Shown here: positions 23,501 through 35,928 of the stretch, one piece after another
How the letters are laid out: every line of letters starts with the position of its first letter
How positions within the stretch are numbered: the stretch's first letter is position 1
Assembly (NCBI GenBank): GCA_964036275.1
Contig: OZ038435.1
Span: 3,782,001 to 3,846,000, forward strand
Length of the DNA: 64,000 bases
Direction of reading: 5' to 3'
Origin: Litoditis marina
Taxonomy: Eukaryota; Nematoda; Chromadorea; Rhabditida; Rhabditidae
Translations under genes and position numbers: made by a program
Notes under the pieces: generated by a model
Told to the model about the DNA's origin: nothing
What the model saw: the letters and a program-made list of their open reading frames with translations, nothing else
Databases searched by the model: none

Positions 23501-26318
23501 CTAAATGTATTCCCAATTGTGGAAAAAGTATTGTTTTACCTCCACATGGGTTCGAAACCGCTTAATGAGTTGAACTATGTGGCTATTCTACAGAAAGGAA
23601 TCCGGTATCCGTTAAAAGTAATATATTATCTCATGCGTTGCGGTCATTGCGACGGGCGAGATTTCAATGCGTAAAAACGAGACCCGAACCGGCTGCAGAA
23701 GAAAGCTTTTTTCCGAATGCGTGTAGAGGTCTGCCTCGAAGATAGGATCGTGATAGGTTTGAAAGGGTTACTTTTTAGTTTTAAAACCTGCGATTCATCG
23801 ACTTTCAGTTGTCGGTGAAACGTCTGGTATCTGTGAAGGATGTTCGGCCACATCTGGTCTGCTGTGTTCTCAGAAATCTTGATCTCACCGGTGATAATTT
23901 CAAGAAGTTCATCAACATTCAGGTGAATAGTATGCGGTCATTTGAGAGATCATGATAGTTTCCGTGAACTCATCGCTTAGTGGCTGGCATGAGTTAACAG
24001 TCAGCCGTCGAAACTTTGCTCTGGCCACATGGTGAAGTTTTGCAGGTTCTACACATGGAAGGTGTTAGAATCAGAATAGTTTTTGCAATCCCTGCGACAC
24101 TGCAAAACTGTCACCTTCAAGCTTATTTTGAAGAAAAAACTGAGCGTCGCTCAGGATTTTGAAGCTGCAACCACACTTATCCAGATTGGTGATTCTCGCG
24201 ACATCCTCTCCAAAGAAGGGAGGGATGATTATACCATATTTTTAATTGGAACTGCCATTTTACTAAGTGCACCTTATTGAATTATCAGACGAAGCTGCAC
24301 TCTTCCTCGATGTGTCAGAATCGAACCTCGGCGACGATCGGAACACACGAGATGACGTCATTCGAACCACCGCTACAGTATCTGGCACTTCCCGCCGAGG
24401 AACTCCACGTGTGTTTTCTTGGGTCTATGGGGTGTCTGTTGAACTTGAAAATGTCTTTTTATGACACGGAACTGACAATTGAGCTGCAACTGCTAGATAA
24501 CATATTTGAAACGAGACAGGTGCTCAATCACCACTTTGTTATTAGTCACTCTCTCAGAAAGTTAGCTACCTATCTAACGCAAAATTCGGTTTTGCCGTCA
24601 GTTTGTACGGTAATCGGAATTTGGTTCCAGGCATACACCAGCAAGGTTGCCCGAATAGTCAGAAAAGTTCGCTAAACGGACTACTTTTCAGCCGAAAAGA
24701 TGAAAATCGGTCTACTTTTGATGGAAAATCCTGAATTTTCACGTGTTTACATCTGACAACGGACTACTTTTCGTAGCTTAGTCAGACCTTACTGGTGTAT
24801 GGTTCCAGGTTTTTTTTTCCCGTGACCTGTTAGGTGTAATGGGGTTACCAAAAAGGTGACGTTACCAGAAATCGGTTAGATATGAATATGGCCCTTTCCA
24901 GATCACCGCTCTCCACAAGAAGACACCGGTGAGCGCGAAGGAACTGATCGAGGCATTGGTGCGCGATGCCGAACTGGCACGCAAGCGAACCAAGAGAAAC
25001 ACACTAAACCCCTTGCACAGGTGGGGTCGTCAATGTTTTTGTATTTTTCTGATTTCTGTTTGGGATTACACAGTATCAAGGAAAATTCTGGAAAGGTTGC
25101 AGCGTTGTAGAACTGGAACTGAATGTCTTTTTAATATAGATGAAGTAAACTGGAGTGGATGCGTTTTTGCTATTGGCTTCTTCAAACTGCTACCGTGAAT
25201 AGAATCTTCGTCAACACATTTGGTTCATTCATTTGAAAAGATGATGTTTTTATTATAATGTTTTCGTCAAACAGATGTGAGAAAGATTTTGGTTCTTTGA
25301 TCCCTTGCTTCCAGATATCTTCATCTGGTGCAGCAGCTGCCGCAGTTGCCTTGTCTCATCGACAACACTGGTCTGGTTATCAGTCTGCCGCCGGTAACTA
25401 ACAGCGATCTGACCAAGGTGAGCAGCTCAATTTGTATGGGGCTGGTAATATTTGTTGAGAAAGTTGGTGTTTTGACACGTGTCTTCTAGTTTGAGATGTT
25501 TTCGTGTTTCATCACCATTGTATTTTTTCTGTTGCACGTCTCACGTGCTCATTTTTCCAACAGTTCAAACTTCAAACACTGATAAAGAAGGACGATTATG
25601 TGGTCCAATCCCAACGCTTCGGCTTAAACTGCAATACATTTTTCAATTACAGTTTAAAGGACCTTTGACACGGGATTGGTTCACATAATCGTTGATTTAA
25701 TAGATAAGTTGTACTATGTTTCAGATGTCTGAGAAGACGACGTCTGTGTGGGTGGAGGTGTCCTCCAGTGAGTCGATGCAAATCTGCAAGGAGGTCATGG
25801 ATGCCCTGATAGCTGAAGCCATCAATATATGCCCCAAGTTGACTATCGATCAGGTAATCATTTTCAAAAAGACCGATTCTTCCCTTGACAAATAGGTGTT
25901 CTACTTTAAAAACGGAGAATTAGTGAAACACGATGGGCAGCATGTATAACTATTATTGTCGGTGTCTTCTAGATTAGAGTCAAGCGGGTGTTCTGAGAAC
26001 TAGTTTTGGTTCTGATTGGAGAGGATACAGACCACGTGTGGTATTTTGTCATGTCGTGTCGATTCCTTGAAAGCGAAATCGAAAATCGATTTATTTGCCC
26101 GGCTGTTAATTTACAAGTTTCATTCAAGATTATAAGTGTTAGTGCCGTCATGCGTAATCAAAAACAGAACATTTTTTTAAATGTGGGCCGTATATGATCT
26201 CACAACTTGTTTCCAGGTGCGAGTAACTGCTGACGACGATCTCTTGTCGGTGTATCCGGACAAAAACGATCTGACTGGAGTTGCGATGAAGAAAGTGGCT
26301 TTCGAAAGCAACGCCTAG
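20524..26318 (+). CDS. lrrc47: Leucine-rich repeat-containing protein 47 (LRR plus PheRS-beta B3/B4-like domain)
   Basis: Exons: 20524-20661, 21113-21245, 21612-21724, 22145-22300, 22528-22616, 22998-23085, 23264-23416, 23809-23922, 24289-24408, 24902-25020, 25315-25417, 25725-25853, 26217-26318, giving 518 aa (human 583). It opens with the LRRC47 motif PEWPEI...RRHELVL-like (here REGRHELVLRDI). About seven LRRs follow (residues 50-225, e.g. LTFIDVSGNKLTSLP and LHILDLSHNKLTEVP). A Lys/Glu-rich linker (about 250-275) leads to a C-terminal domain related to the B3/B4 fold of phenylalanyl-tRNA synthetase beta. Diagnostic blocks are VKDVRPHLVCCVLRNLDL, QTKLH...NRTSATIGTHEM, LHRYLHLVQQLPQLPCLID, LPPVTNSDLTK and MQICKEVMDALI. 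Human LRRC47 is associated with the translation machinery, but its precise activity is unsettled. Exon 9 ends at 24408 (GTGTGT donor), chosen because it restores the conserved join to SAKEL. The exon 3 acceptor (TTTAAAG) is atypical and lies 8 nt from a transposon end. Confidence 0.93.
21494..21602. mobile_element. ATTATGTG-family MITE (TTTAAACTGCAA hairpin) next to LRRC47 exon 3
   Basis: It carries the internal inverted pair TCCTTTAAACTGCAATTG and TGCAGTTTAAAGGACTGA and ends CATAATCGTC. Three relatives occur at 25592, 39141 and 59465. Its right end is about 8 nt from the LRRC47 exon 3 acceptor. Confidence 0.7.
24632..24801. mobile_element. 170-bp CATACACCAG-family MITE with intact 8-bp target duplication
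   Basis: The inverted ends are CATACACCAGCAAGG and CCTTACTGGTGTATG. Direct repeats GTTCCAGG flank it at 24624-24631 and 24802-24809. This is the best-preserved copy and fits a hAT-type non-autonomous element. It lies in LRRC47 intron 9. Confidence 0.88.
25592..25692. mobile_element. ACGATTATGTG-family MITE in LRRC47 intron 11
   Basis: The inverted ends are ACGATTATGTGGTCCAATCCC and GGGATTGGTTCACATAATCGT, with the central hairpin TTAAACTGCAATACATTTTT and its inverse. It is about 101 bp. Confidence 0.8.
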
Positions 26319-26990
26319 ATCATTTTGACTTGTTGATAATTTGCATGCAATTAATCTGCGTCGTTCATATCCTCATTGTTGGCCTATCTGTTTTTTTAGA
26401 GGAAGGCTATTTATTGTTGGGTTGTTTACTGTTGAAATAGAATATAATTTATTTCTCGCTTGTAAACTTTTGTAAAAAGTTGTCTATTTATGCGTGCAAA
26501 ATTGGAAACTCAGGGTTCACAAAAGGAGAGAAAGAAGCTGATTACGCGAAGTTTTGCTCGCGATTACGATGTGTCGTAATATTGTCCCTTCAAAGTAACA
26601 GGACTAATAGGATTCATGAATACAAAAAACTGCGAAAATACCCAATAGTGAGCATGATTTGGTCCATGTGTAGTGTCGGCGTAGGCGAATCTAAAGTTGT
26701 CCAAAAAACTATACCTATTCGAAACGCCTAGCAGTGCTTGACGAGGTATTGTTTAGGGAGGATACATACTGAAATGGTTTTCTTTGAAATTACATTTGAC
26801 GATTGTTTCTCTCTCAAATGTTCTGATATGGGCAGTTTCGTTACCAGGGTATGCGGCGCCCTTTGACTTCGGAGTCTAGTGATATAATCAATCAATACCT
26901 TGTCAATTTGGTGCTAGTTAGCTGACTTGCCCTTTTACCGATGGGGCTCCATCCAATTCAGGGACTTGCATAGCTTAGCCCCGCCCCCTT
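26319..26990. other. LRRC47 3' flank
   Basis: AT-rich sequence that probably contains the LRRC47 3' UTR. No gene was recognised; the open frame at 26480-26731 shows no family features. Confidence 0.45.
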
Positions 26991-26999
26991 GGAGGTCCT

Positions 27000-27372
27000 T
27001 GTGCATGGCCAATAGGAAAGGGGACGAGGGTGAAAGGGGACGAGGGGGGGACGAGGGTGAAAGGGGACGGGGGGTATGGCAAAGGGGACGAGGGCTGAGG
27101 CAAAGGGGACGAGGGATAAGGCAAAAAAACACTCTTAGGTATCGTAGAAAGCGGAAAAGATGAATCAATAATGAAGATACAGAACAAGAAAAGTATTATG
27201 GAGTAATCGAAAACTAAATTTGACTAGATTTCGCTCTAATTATCAGTCCACCCCTCGTCCCCTTTGCCTCAGCCCTCGTCCCCTTTGCCATATCCCCCGT
27301 CCCCTTTCACCCTCGTCCCCCCCCCCTCGTCCCCTTTCACCCTCGTCCCCTTTCCTATTCACCCTTGTGCAT
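27000..27372. mobile_element. Large G-rich/C-rich inverted repeat between LRRC47 and gene C
   Basis: The left arm (about 27000-27120) is built from GGGGACGAGG and GTGAAAGGGGACG words. The right arm (about 27243-27372) is its inverse (CCTCGTCCCCTTT...), ending TATTCACCCTTGTGCAT against ATGGCCAATAGGAAAGGGG on the left. The spacer is about 120 bp. It is either a foldback transposon or a recently inverted duplication. Confidence 0.75.
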
Positions 27373-27472
27373 AACCTTGTTGCGAAACAGGTCGGCTCGT
27401 TTTCAACTTTCATCTCGCTTCCTTAACTTTATTTTTAATGTTAGAGCAGTTTCATAGTTTTTTCTATTATAT

Positions 27473-27481
27473 CTTTTTCAG
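27473..27481 (+). promoter_or_regulatory. Acceptor-like site before the gene C ATG
   Basis: CTTTTTCAG with the ATG 11 nt further on. Confidence 0.6.
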
Positions 27482-27492
27482 AAGCGTTGAAG

Positions 27493-30400
27493 ATGGTCCT
27501 CGTGTTGGTGGATGTTCAGCAGAACACGGATTTGATGGAGTTGTTGAGTTTCGTGGTGAGTGGTTATGATCTGTACAATGTAGGAATTGGTTTTTTTATT
27601 TATTTCAAAATTAGTATAACCCGAGATAACGTTAAAAATCAGCGGACCGAGTAGCAATGTGCTCGCTCGCTCTCTTCTAATTTGGCTACACTAACCGACA
27701 ACCTCAAGAGGGCAGTATATATATAAAGCACAGTAAGTTAGTCAACTTCTAATTGTAGCTTGAGATTCAGTAGTTCATGTTATTCAACCGATTCCACCAT
27801 ATCCAATTTGGGGGCGGAGCTCATATAAGACTCGATTCAGTTTCATGGATGAGTCGAGAGCGTAGCGCGGGCCTCTGACCGCAAGGCTGTTTTCCGTCAG
27901 CTAGCTTCACTTCATTAAATAGCCTGTTTTACAGAGCATTAGTTAATTATCCATAATTTTGGTTAGCTTGTATAAAACTTCTGTAGCTCTATCGCATAAT
28001 GGTATGGTTCTTTTTTTTCAGAACAGCCGCTCTCTCCCGTACCACACGGCTAGCGAAGTGGAGGAGTTGTGTGGATGTCTCACGTTGCCATCGAGGGAAA
28101 AGAAGAGGATTCAGCCGAAGAAACAACAGAGTGTCCCCGCAGCAACGGTACGATTGGCACCCCTGAAGCCAAAGCCAGTGATTCTAGAAGAAGTACCTAT
28201 GGTAGCAAAGGTAAGTAGAAATAATATAAACGTTTACGGACAACTCGTCCCCGCGCTGCGTGTGACAACTCGTCCCCGAAGATGCGACAACTCGTCCCTA
28301 GCTCAAAAAGTGCTCGAATAAGCTTGAAACTCAACAAAAACCATATCGAAATTTGAGTAGTGACTAGGTTATATTTCATACTAACGATTGCAGAATAGTC
28401 AGGAATGGAAAATAATCGAAATAACCAAGATAGATCATATTTTGCTATAATTGTCATAATTTTAATTGGCTTCTTGGTTTCGGCCAACACCAAATCTGAC
28501 CATATCGAATCCGACCATGGTCCAACCACTACTAAATCTAACCGAGAACTACAATTCTAATCATGCTAATTCGTACCATTGCTCACCAAGGCTTATATGT
28601 TGTTAATAAAATCGTCATTTTTTTTTCATTTTTCCCGTCCTAACCGGATGTTTGCTTGAAAGAAGGGGCGATAACAATTTTGGAAAATATGTGGTTATCA
28701 AACGGTCAGAATATAAGCGTAACAGATGGTCGGAGTTGTCATGGTTAGATTTGGTAGTTGGGGTCAGATTTGTTAATGGTCGGACTACGGTCGGAATTTA
28801 CCTGGTTGGAAACCAAGTTCACCTTTGGTTTCTCTTGAATATGTGACGAGTAAACCAGTTTTTCTAATGTATATATATAGTGAATTCGTATATAATGGTG
28901 AGCAGGAAACTTTACAAAATGTAAATTCACTTTTAAACTTAGTTTTTAGTTACTTTTGTGATAAAACATCGAGTTGTCGCATGATGGGGGACGCGCGGGG
29001 ACGAGTTATGTCGCGGAATCGAAATAAACACGGCCTCAGTAATAGTTTTCCTAGTTTTCGGCATGCTGACCGCATTTCGCTCTTTTTGCTTCAACAGGGC
29101 TACCTCTTTTGACCTTTCGCAGTACTGTCACGTCAAAATTAACCAAACCGCACAGTTGCGCGAGTATTTGAAAGCTAATTTCTATCTGAGTGTTTTAGTC
29201 GTCACCGTCTGCTGATTCTGAAGATCTGTGGCACGTTGCCGGTTCAGAGGTGGATAGCGCGGATAGCCAGACCGAGACAGAGTATGTCCATTCTTTGATA
29301 ACCAGCTGATTCCACAGTAGGACTTATAGTTTACATTAATCACGTGCTATAGCTCCGAGCATGCTCTGACAACGGCCACTGAACGACTGGTCGGAACATA
29401 TAAAACGGGATACTGTAACTGTTCGACTAAGCCGGGAAAATTTAAAGACTTTTTCGCCGAAACGTAAAATCCGACGACAATGTCTTGTTCGCAACCCTAA
29501 AAACCCATTCTTCGAACTACATCCCTAATTTTGAAAATGGCTCACAGGTACCCGTGGGCGTGTCCACGGTAATTTTCGGAGGGTTCATACGTTTCTTGAG
29601 GTGTCCTACTCAGCAGCATACTGATTTTTCAATATACATTTCTTTGTTTTCAGACCAGATGTGGTTGATATGGCTACTGTCGTTGGTCTCCAGCGTCGTT
29701 CGAAAAAGAGACCCGGTCCGAGGTCATGCCCCGACGCTGCTAAGAGAGCATGCACGGTATGTCAACTATCCTCTTGGAATTAAAGCTCTACTATATTGGT
29801 GCATCTCAGGCCACTTAAACATGCAACCGAAATGCAACCAGGTTGTATGCGTACAAAACTACCTAGCTCCATGTCTCACTGCAGACAAATTTGGTTGCAT
29901 TTAAGATACATCATGCAACCCCGTTGTATTCAAAATCAAAAGCAACCAATAGTTTTGTACAAATGCAACCGGGTTTGGTTGCATGTGTAAACCGCCGAGC
30001 TGCATTTACAATAACCAGTTTCACCCGTCTGTTGGCTCCAACCGCTTTCAAGATATCTGCTACAATAGTTCTCCAATGAGCTCCGTTTTATAGTTAATAA
30101 AAGTAATGGCTGAACCATGCCTTGCAAACGGAGCTCTTGCTTGACTTGACATATGGACGGTTTTATGCCTTTTCGTAACATCTAACGAATCTTTTGTAAC
30201 TATGACCGTCTTTCAGAAATGTAAACATCTGGTGGCTGCCACCCAACCCCGGTTTCTGATGCAACATGCATCAGCGCATCTGAAGTTGAAGTCCAACCGG
30301 TGAGCATAATTTGTGAAATTTCATTTATATTCAACATCTCTCTTTTCTGGTGATTTTAATCTGATTACGAATACCGCCGATGAAAAGTAGGGACAGATAA

Positions 30401-31581
30401 AAGTTTATGAAGGTGCGTTGATGGAGATTCATAAGCCAGTAATGTTGTCCGAATAGTCGTTGTCCAGAAATCGGAAAACGAGCTACCTTTCGCCGAAAAC
30501 AATACAATCGGTCTACTTTTTATGCAGAATCAGTAAGTTGTACGTGTTTTCAGCTGAAAACGGACTCCTTTTGGTCGAATAGTCGGACTTTACTGATGTA
30601 TGTACCTGTTTCAGTTACGCATGTCCCCTGTGTGGTGAGAGATTCCCTTCTATGGTACAGACTCGATCGCATGTGTCCCAATTTCACCCCGAGCATGGAA
30701 AGGGCAAGATCGTTGATCTCATGTCAGTTCGCTCTATAGTTATTTTCCTATAGGTGAAAACTATGAGTAGCAGTTAATAGAGCGCAAAAATTTTGCGCGA
30801 ATCGGACTAAATATTGTTTTCCCCCATGGGGTTTAAAATTGTTTCGTTATTTATTTCGAATCATCAAGATCGCAGATGGTTAAAGACAGTCTGCGTCTCT
30901 CTGACCTGCATTGTGTCTAGTCGAGACAGCTGCAAAAGTGCTTTGCCAATCGGCTAGACATTGTATGACAGGAATTGTTGGAATTATTTCAGTACTCCGG
31001 AGGAAAGGCGTCTGATTGACGCTGAGGTCGAGGAGTGTTTCCCCGGAGGCACCATCTCGCTAATGGACGTCGCGTACGAAAAACTGCCACCACCTCAACC
31101 GAGTGACGAGAAACCAGGTTGGCACAGATATTACTTTACTGCAAGGTCCGACTAATCGACAAAAAAAGAGCATTTTAGGGTTCAACCGCGGGACAATTAA
31201 TAATTTTGCACGTAGCCTAGACTAATTTTCTCGGTTCCGGTGAAAACATAGTCCATTTCTTAATTTTTAGCTATTCGGACAACTTTACTATGATTACTAC
31301 AATGGTTCACAAGTTACGGCATCCGGTAAAATTGCTAGCTTTGTTAGCACGAAGCCCATACTGTAATTCCACGCCCTTAGGAGTCATCTGATCAAAAAAG
31401 CAAAATCAATTGGCTACTGTAGGCTGAAAATGTGTATTGTGTCAGTCTGAGTTTAACGGTTTACCTCAACCGTCTCTCATTTTCAGAAGAAAGACCTCCG
31501 CCTAGCGTTACTCCCGCTTGTCTCGGAGGCTTCGAGGATACCAATCCCGATGATGACGACGTGTTCGTCATAGACGAGTAG
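27493..31581 (+). CDS. Gene C: two-finger C2H2 zinc-finger protein, founder of a three-paralogue cluster
   Basis: Exons: 27493-27555, 28022-28210, 29199-29281, 29654-29756, 30217-30299, 30615-30722, 30993-31117, 31487-31581, giving 282 aa. The short N-terminal motif MVLVLVDV...DLMELLSFV recurs in genes A and B. A basic Lys-rich segment (about 45-65) and an acidic region (about 85-110) follow. Two C2H2 fingers are split by introns: C145-x2-C148-x14-H163-x3-H167 (unusually long loop) and C177-x2-C180-x12-H193-x4-H198. A conserved tail ITPEERRLIDAEVEECFP comes next, then a Pro-rich stretch and an acidic end DDDDVFVIDE that resembles a SUMO-interaction motif. Intron phases around the fingers match those in B. 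A nuclear nucleic-acid-binding role is inferred from the fingers only; no named family is assigned. The start follows a TTTTTCAG acceptor by 11 nt. A plus-strand AATAAA at 31861 is its likely polyadenylation signal. Confidence 0.85.
28238..29018. mobile_element. About 780-bp inverted-repeat element in gene C intron 2
   Basis: The left end has ACAACTCGTCCCCGCGC followed by two more CGACAACTCGTCCC words. The right end has GAGTTGTCGCATGATGGGGG and GCGGGGACGAGTTATGTCGC in inverse orientation. It shares the CTCGTCCCC word with the intergenic repeat at 27000-27372. The interior is AT-rich and has no coding sign. Confidence 0.65.
29818..29986. mobile_element. GGTTGCAT-type inverted-repeat element in gene C intron 4
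   Basis: The ends are ACATGCAACCGAAATGCAAC and its inverse GGGTTTGGTTGCATGT. Internal GTACAAAACT and AGTTTTGTAC are also inverted. The element is about 168 bp. Confidence 0.7.
30430..30602. mobile_element. CATACACCAG-family MITE in gene C intron 5
   Basis: It starts CATAAGCCAGTAATGTTGTCCGA and ends TCGGACTTTACTGATGTATG; the internal words TCGGTCTACTTTT and GAAAACGGACTCC match the other copies. Confidence 0.75.
31130..31291. mobile_element. CATACACCAG-family MITE, diverged, in gene C intron 7
   Basis: It begins near TTTACTGCAAGGTCCGACTA and ends near TATTCGGACAACTTTACTATG, consistent with degraded ends of the family. Confidence 0.5.
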
Positions 31582-31898
31582 TTTAGAGCATTTATATTTA
31601 TTTATTTTACTTAGAAACTAGTAACCACTCCTTACCCTTTTACCCCAGGTCATATTTGCATGTTGTTTTTAAGACTCTGTGTCCATTGGTAATATTTAAT
31701 ATTCTCTGTAGACTGTACCAGCAACATCAGTTACCACCAATTATTTGTCACGTTTCACGTGAATCACACCTTGTTATATTGATGCTTTCCTCTTGTTGAT
31801 GTTTTCCCGGAACGTGTTACTGGTCAATTGTAGTTCAATTACTGGTCAATGATTGATACTAATAAACCCGTGCTATCTTTATTTGTTATGAACACAGC
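31582..31898. other. Tail-to-tail 3' region of genes C and B
   Basis: There are 317 bp between the two stop codons. A plus-strand AATAAA at 31861-31866 (for C) and a minus-strand AATAAA at 31883-31878 (for B) lie 12 bp apart on opposite strands, so the 3' ends should overlap or abut. Confidence 0.65.
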
Positions 31899-34800
31899 CT
31901 AGACCAAATCTTTTCTTTTTAGCATTCGTGACTCCTTTGGGAAACAATGATCCACCATGTCGAGAAGTTGTCGATTCTGCTCATCTGTGCTGAAAAGAAC
32001 GTAATATGGATGGTGGTTATAGTTTGATCTGCGCACGCAACTGACGCCTCATGAGATCCAACTACAAACACCGAACTAGATCGGTGTAAAAAAGTCATAA
32101 CACCTTTCTGCCAGCTAGATGTTAGCTGCATAGATTTGTTTGGGGCTCAACTGAAAAACGCTCTCGAATCGAGAACCGAAAAAGTAAATAATCTATGTAG
32201 GACCTTTCGGTGAACACTTCCGTTAAAACAGGTTCAGCTATTCACTGTATTAGTCCACATGTGAGCACTAGATACTGTGATAGAAAGACAATGGCTGATT
32301 GTAGTCGTCACTCACATGATATCCTTGAAGGGGACCTGCGGGACATCGGGGTGATATCTTTCGAAATGTGGCTTGCACAGGTCGGCCCGATTGAACTTCT
32401 TCGAACAAACGACACATTCGTAACTGAAAAAGAAAATTATTAAACTTTGCGCGGTATATTGTAGAAGTGGCCAATGCTATAATATAGCTGGTTCTCGTGA
32501 ACCTATTTTTCCGGTTACCTGAGTAAAACCAAAACTGGGTTACCGTTAAAACTGAGGGTGAAAATCAAATGCGTTAGATTGGAAGGTAACTAGGCTTTCA
32601 TTTCATGTAACCAACTGATTACCTAATCAGGTAACCTGAAAACGAATTACCGAAACCGGTCAGGTTATCGAAAACCCTGGTTAGGTGAATAAATCACTAA
32701 ACTGTAACCCTGTATGTAGCGAGAAATTCAAGCAGAGTTAGGCTGTTTGCAAAGTGACACGTCACCAGTGAGTAAGAATTACTCCATTACTACATTAATA
32801 ATTCACTGATACAATCAAACTACTCTATTTAAAAAAAAACTTGAGTTTAGAACTAACGTTTTGTAACCGAGATGCTTCATGGAATGTCTTCGCATATGAT
32901 GGGAGCGGGTGGAAATGTGCACCTTGCACAGCTGGAAATACCACAAATTCACATTCAAATTACATGAAAAGTGGAACAATGACCACAAAATCTCGAAAAT
33001 AGAAACGTTACGGGTTCGAAAAATACTACCCCATTAGCTGACACCCTGGAGAAGTAGCGACCAGCCTCACTAGGGCTTCAGAATAGAAACCTGACCTAAG
33101 GGCCCCTCCATAGCTTTCCCGTCTGCGACAGATACATCGAACAAAGTATTGTTATCGATCGTACTGTACGTATCGCACTCGTACACGCTCTACCGCCGAC
33201 AAAAGTATCAGGAAGAGACCTTATTCTGCTCAGTTTTAAAGAGAGAGAGTTCACCATTTCTATCATTATACTAGCTTTGCTACTACAAGTTGAGCTGATC
33301 TGATCTGTTTATAGTATGATCCACTGGGTCCGTTCACACTTGAGATGGAACTACAAATCGGATATGGTCGACTCTTTCGAACCACTCACATTGCAGACTC
33401 CTCTGTGGTCGCCTCCCTTGTCAAAGTCGGTCGCACCTTTGAAGGCCATGTCGATGGTTTTCTGAAAATCAATATCATACAAAATTATCACACATATATG
33501 CGGAAAGCATGTTCAATACTTCAAATATCCGCATGAGAGCAGTGTCGAGAGGTATACCTTCAGTGGGAGAAATCAATTCATAAATATAATTCTAGTGTTA
33601 TTATTCTAGTTAAAAATGTCTGGTTTGGCGAAAAAAAACTATTGTTAGAGATTCGATAATTTTAATAACCCTCTATTCAGAATTGATAGTAAACAGCACC
33701 TTCATTTCCTCGATCGATACTTCATTCGGTTCAGCTTCAGCTTCCACCGACTCATCCATATCAATTTCATTGTAGGTCGTTGCGGTCGCCGAAGACTGGA
33801 AAGAACTATTCAACAAACATGAAAATAAAACATGTGCCCGCCAAGATGACCATACCATAATGCAAAATTTTCGCAATATGATCAATCCAGAATAGAATTG
33901 AACCAAAGACCCAGATCAAAATTTTCCAACAATCAAAAGAATTCAGGCCACAATAGTCATTTAGGTTATGGCGAGAGGTAGTGGTGCTTTGGGATTGTAC
34001 CTTGAGGAAAATTACCATGTACTTATTACCGAAAAAACGACAGGAGATAAAAAATATAGGAGAACACTACTCGGCACATCCACATCCCAGTGTGAGTGAG
34101 TGAAAGGGCGGGGCTGACCTAGACACCAAAGATCAAACTATCACGATTTGCCGACCTGACCAAACTACAAGCGAGAGACAAATGGAGCTGAAGATTTAGA
34201 AGAAGAGAAGAGAAGTGATAGCCTCTCCTAAAGCATTAGATGTTAATAACGCTCACAAAAGCTTAGGTCAGAATCTGATCTATGAACACGAATCTCTACA
34301 GATTCATCAGTGATCATTGTCTTGGTGGTAAGTTGGCTAGAATACCTAGAATAACACGTACAGGTGTAATACTTGTTGAACATTATTGTTTGAAAACACA
34401 CAATTCCTCACCGTATTGGGCCCGTCGTCAGCAGCAACCTCCTCCTTGACCTCCACCATGAACATATTCTCAATATGTTCCATGGCTGACTGACTGGTTC
34501 CTAGTTCATTGTGGGATTCGGCGGCGTTTATCTCTTCCACTGTCTTGCCCCTAAAAACATCACACTCCTAATAATACATTTTGGAGGACATTTGGACCTC
34601 CCAGTCAGATCAGAGATAAAAATTTGACTCAATTTTCCGAGAGAAAACACGGGGAAAGCGGGACAGTGATATTGCAGAGAACATTCTTACCAGAGAAAGC
34701 ATGAATAGCAAATGAAACGAAATACATTTTCTCAAAATACACAAATACGATCTGCAAAAACAGTTCTTTTGAATCGAGACTGTGACCCACTCTCGAGAAA

Positions 34801-35634
34801 ACAGCCCTTAAAATAGAATTTCTCCACTAATTACAAGTGTAAAACACTCAAACTCACTCCGTCTGTCGATAAACAGCCTCCATTTCCTCCTCGTATCCCA
34901 GCATCTGTCGTGGTACCTTGGGCGGTGGTGGTGCTGGTGGAAGGGGCGGGGCCAGCCGGACCGGCAGGGTGATAGGACCAGACGGTTTCGGCTGAATACG
35001 ACGGTAGAGGGAGGTTAACTGTTGGACAGTCTGCAAAACTGTCTGTAAAAGACGGGAAGCTACAGAAACTGACAAAATAGTGAAAACAAGGTCATGAACT
35101 AACAGGCTAACATCCCTAATATATTCCTATACTGAACTGTTCGTTTTTCAGCATTTTCCGCAAGAACTGAGTAAAACGGTAAGAGCAACAATGAGACATG
35201 TTCTAAATTTACTGACAGAGCTGAAAAAGTAACGTGCCAACGGTTGTATCCAGAATTGAAAACAAAGGGGTCACTGTGGGTAGTTTATTTCGAACTCCAA
35301 ATATTTAGGTCACTCACCGGATTCGATCTACAGGTAATACCCTTGACATGACTAGTCGTCGTCGAGGTAGGAGGGGGAGTGGGGGAGCTGATCTCCTTCA
35401 CTGGAGCACTTTCCTCCTTCCGTAGACACTTGGAACACACCTTACTCAGGTCAGAGGTCACCGAAAAGGTCAGGGACTTTCCAGCCTGAAGATTGTTAGC
35501 GTTAAGAGTTAAGTCACTTTTCCTGTCATTCGCTGAGACTTTGGCGGTTTTTCATTGAAGTGTTTGGAGAGGAGTGAGAAAATGAGAGGAGGGGAGGGGG
35601 CAGAGAAAGTATAGGAGACGAAGAGTAAGCGAGG

Positions 35635-35670
<36 letters not shown>

Positions 35671-35742
35671 AAGAGGAGAGGAGAGAAAGACGAGCGGGGA
35701 AAAAGAAGAGACGGAATATATGAAGATAGAAGATAGATGGAA

Positions 35743-35775
<33 letters not shown>

Positions 35776-35876
35776 ACTAAAGAATGAGAGAATGAGAGAG
35801 AGAGAGAGGAAGAAAGAAAATAGAGAGAAAATAGAGAGAAAATAGGAGAGAGAGAGAAAGGAGAGGTGAGAGAGAG

Positions 35877-35928
<52 letters not shown>

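Noticed and set aside
26927..27426. Pro/Arg/Gly-rich open frames on both strands
   Set aside because: They arise from the G-rich/C-rich inverted repeat and have no partner exons.
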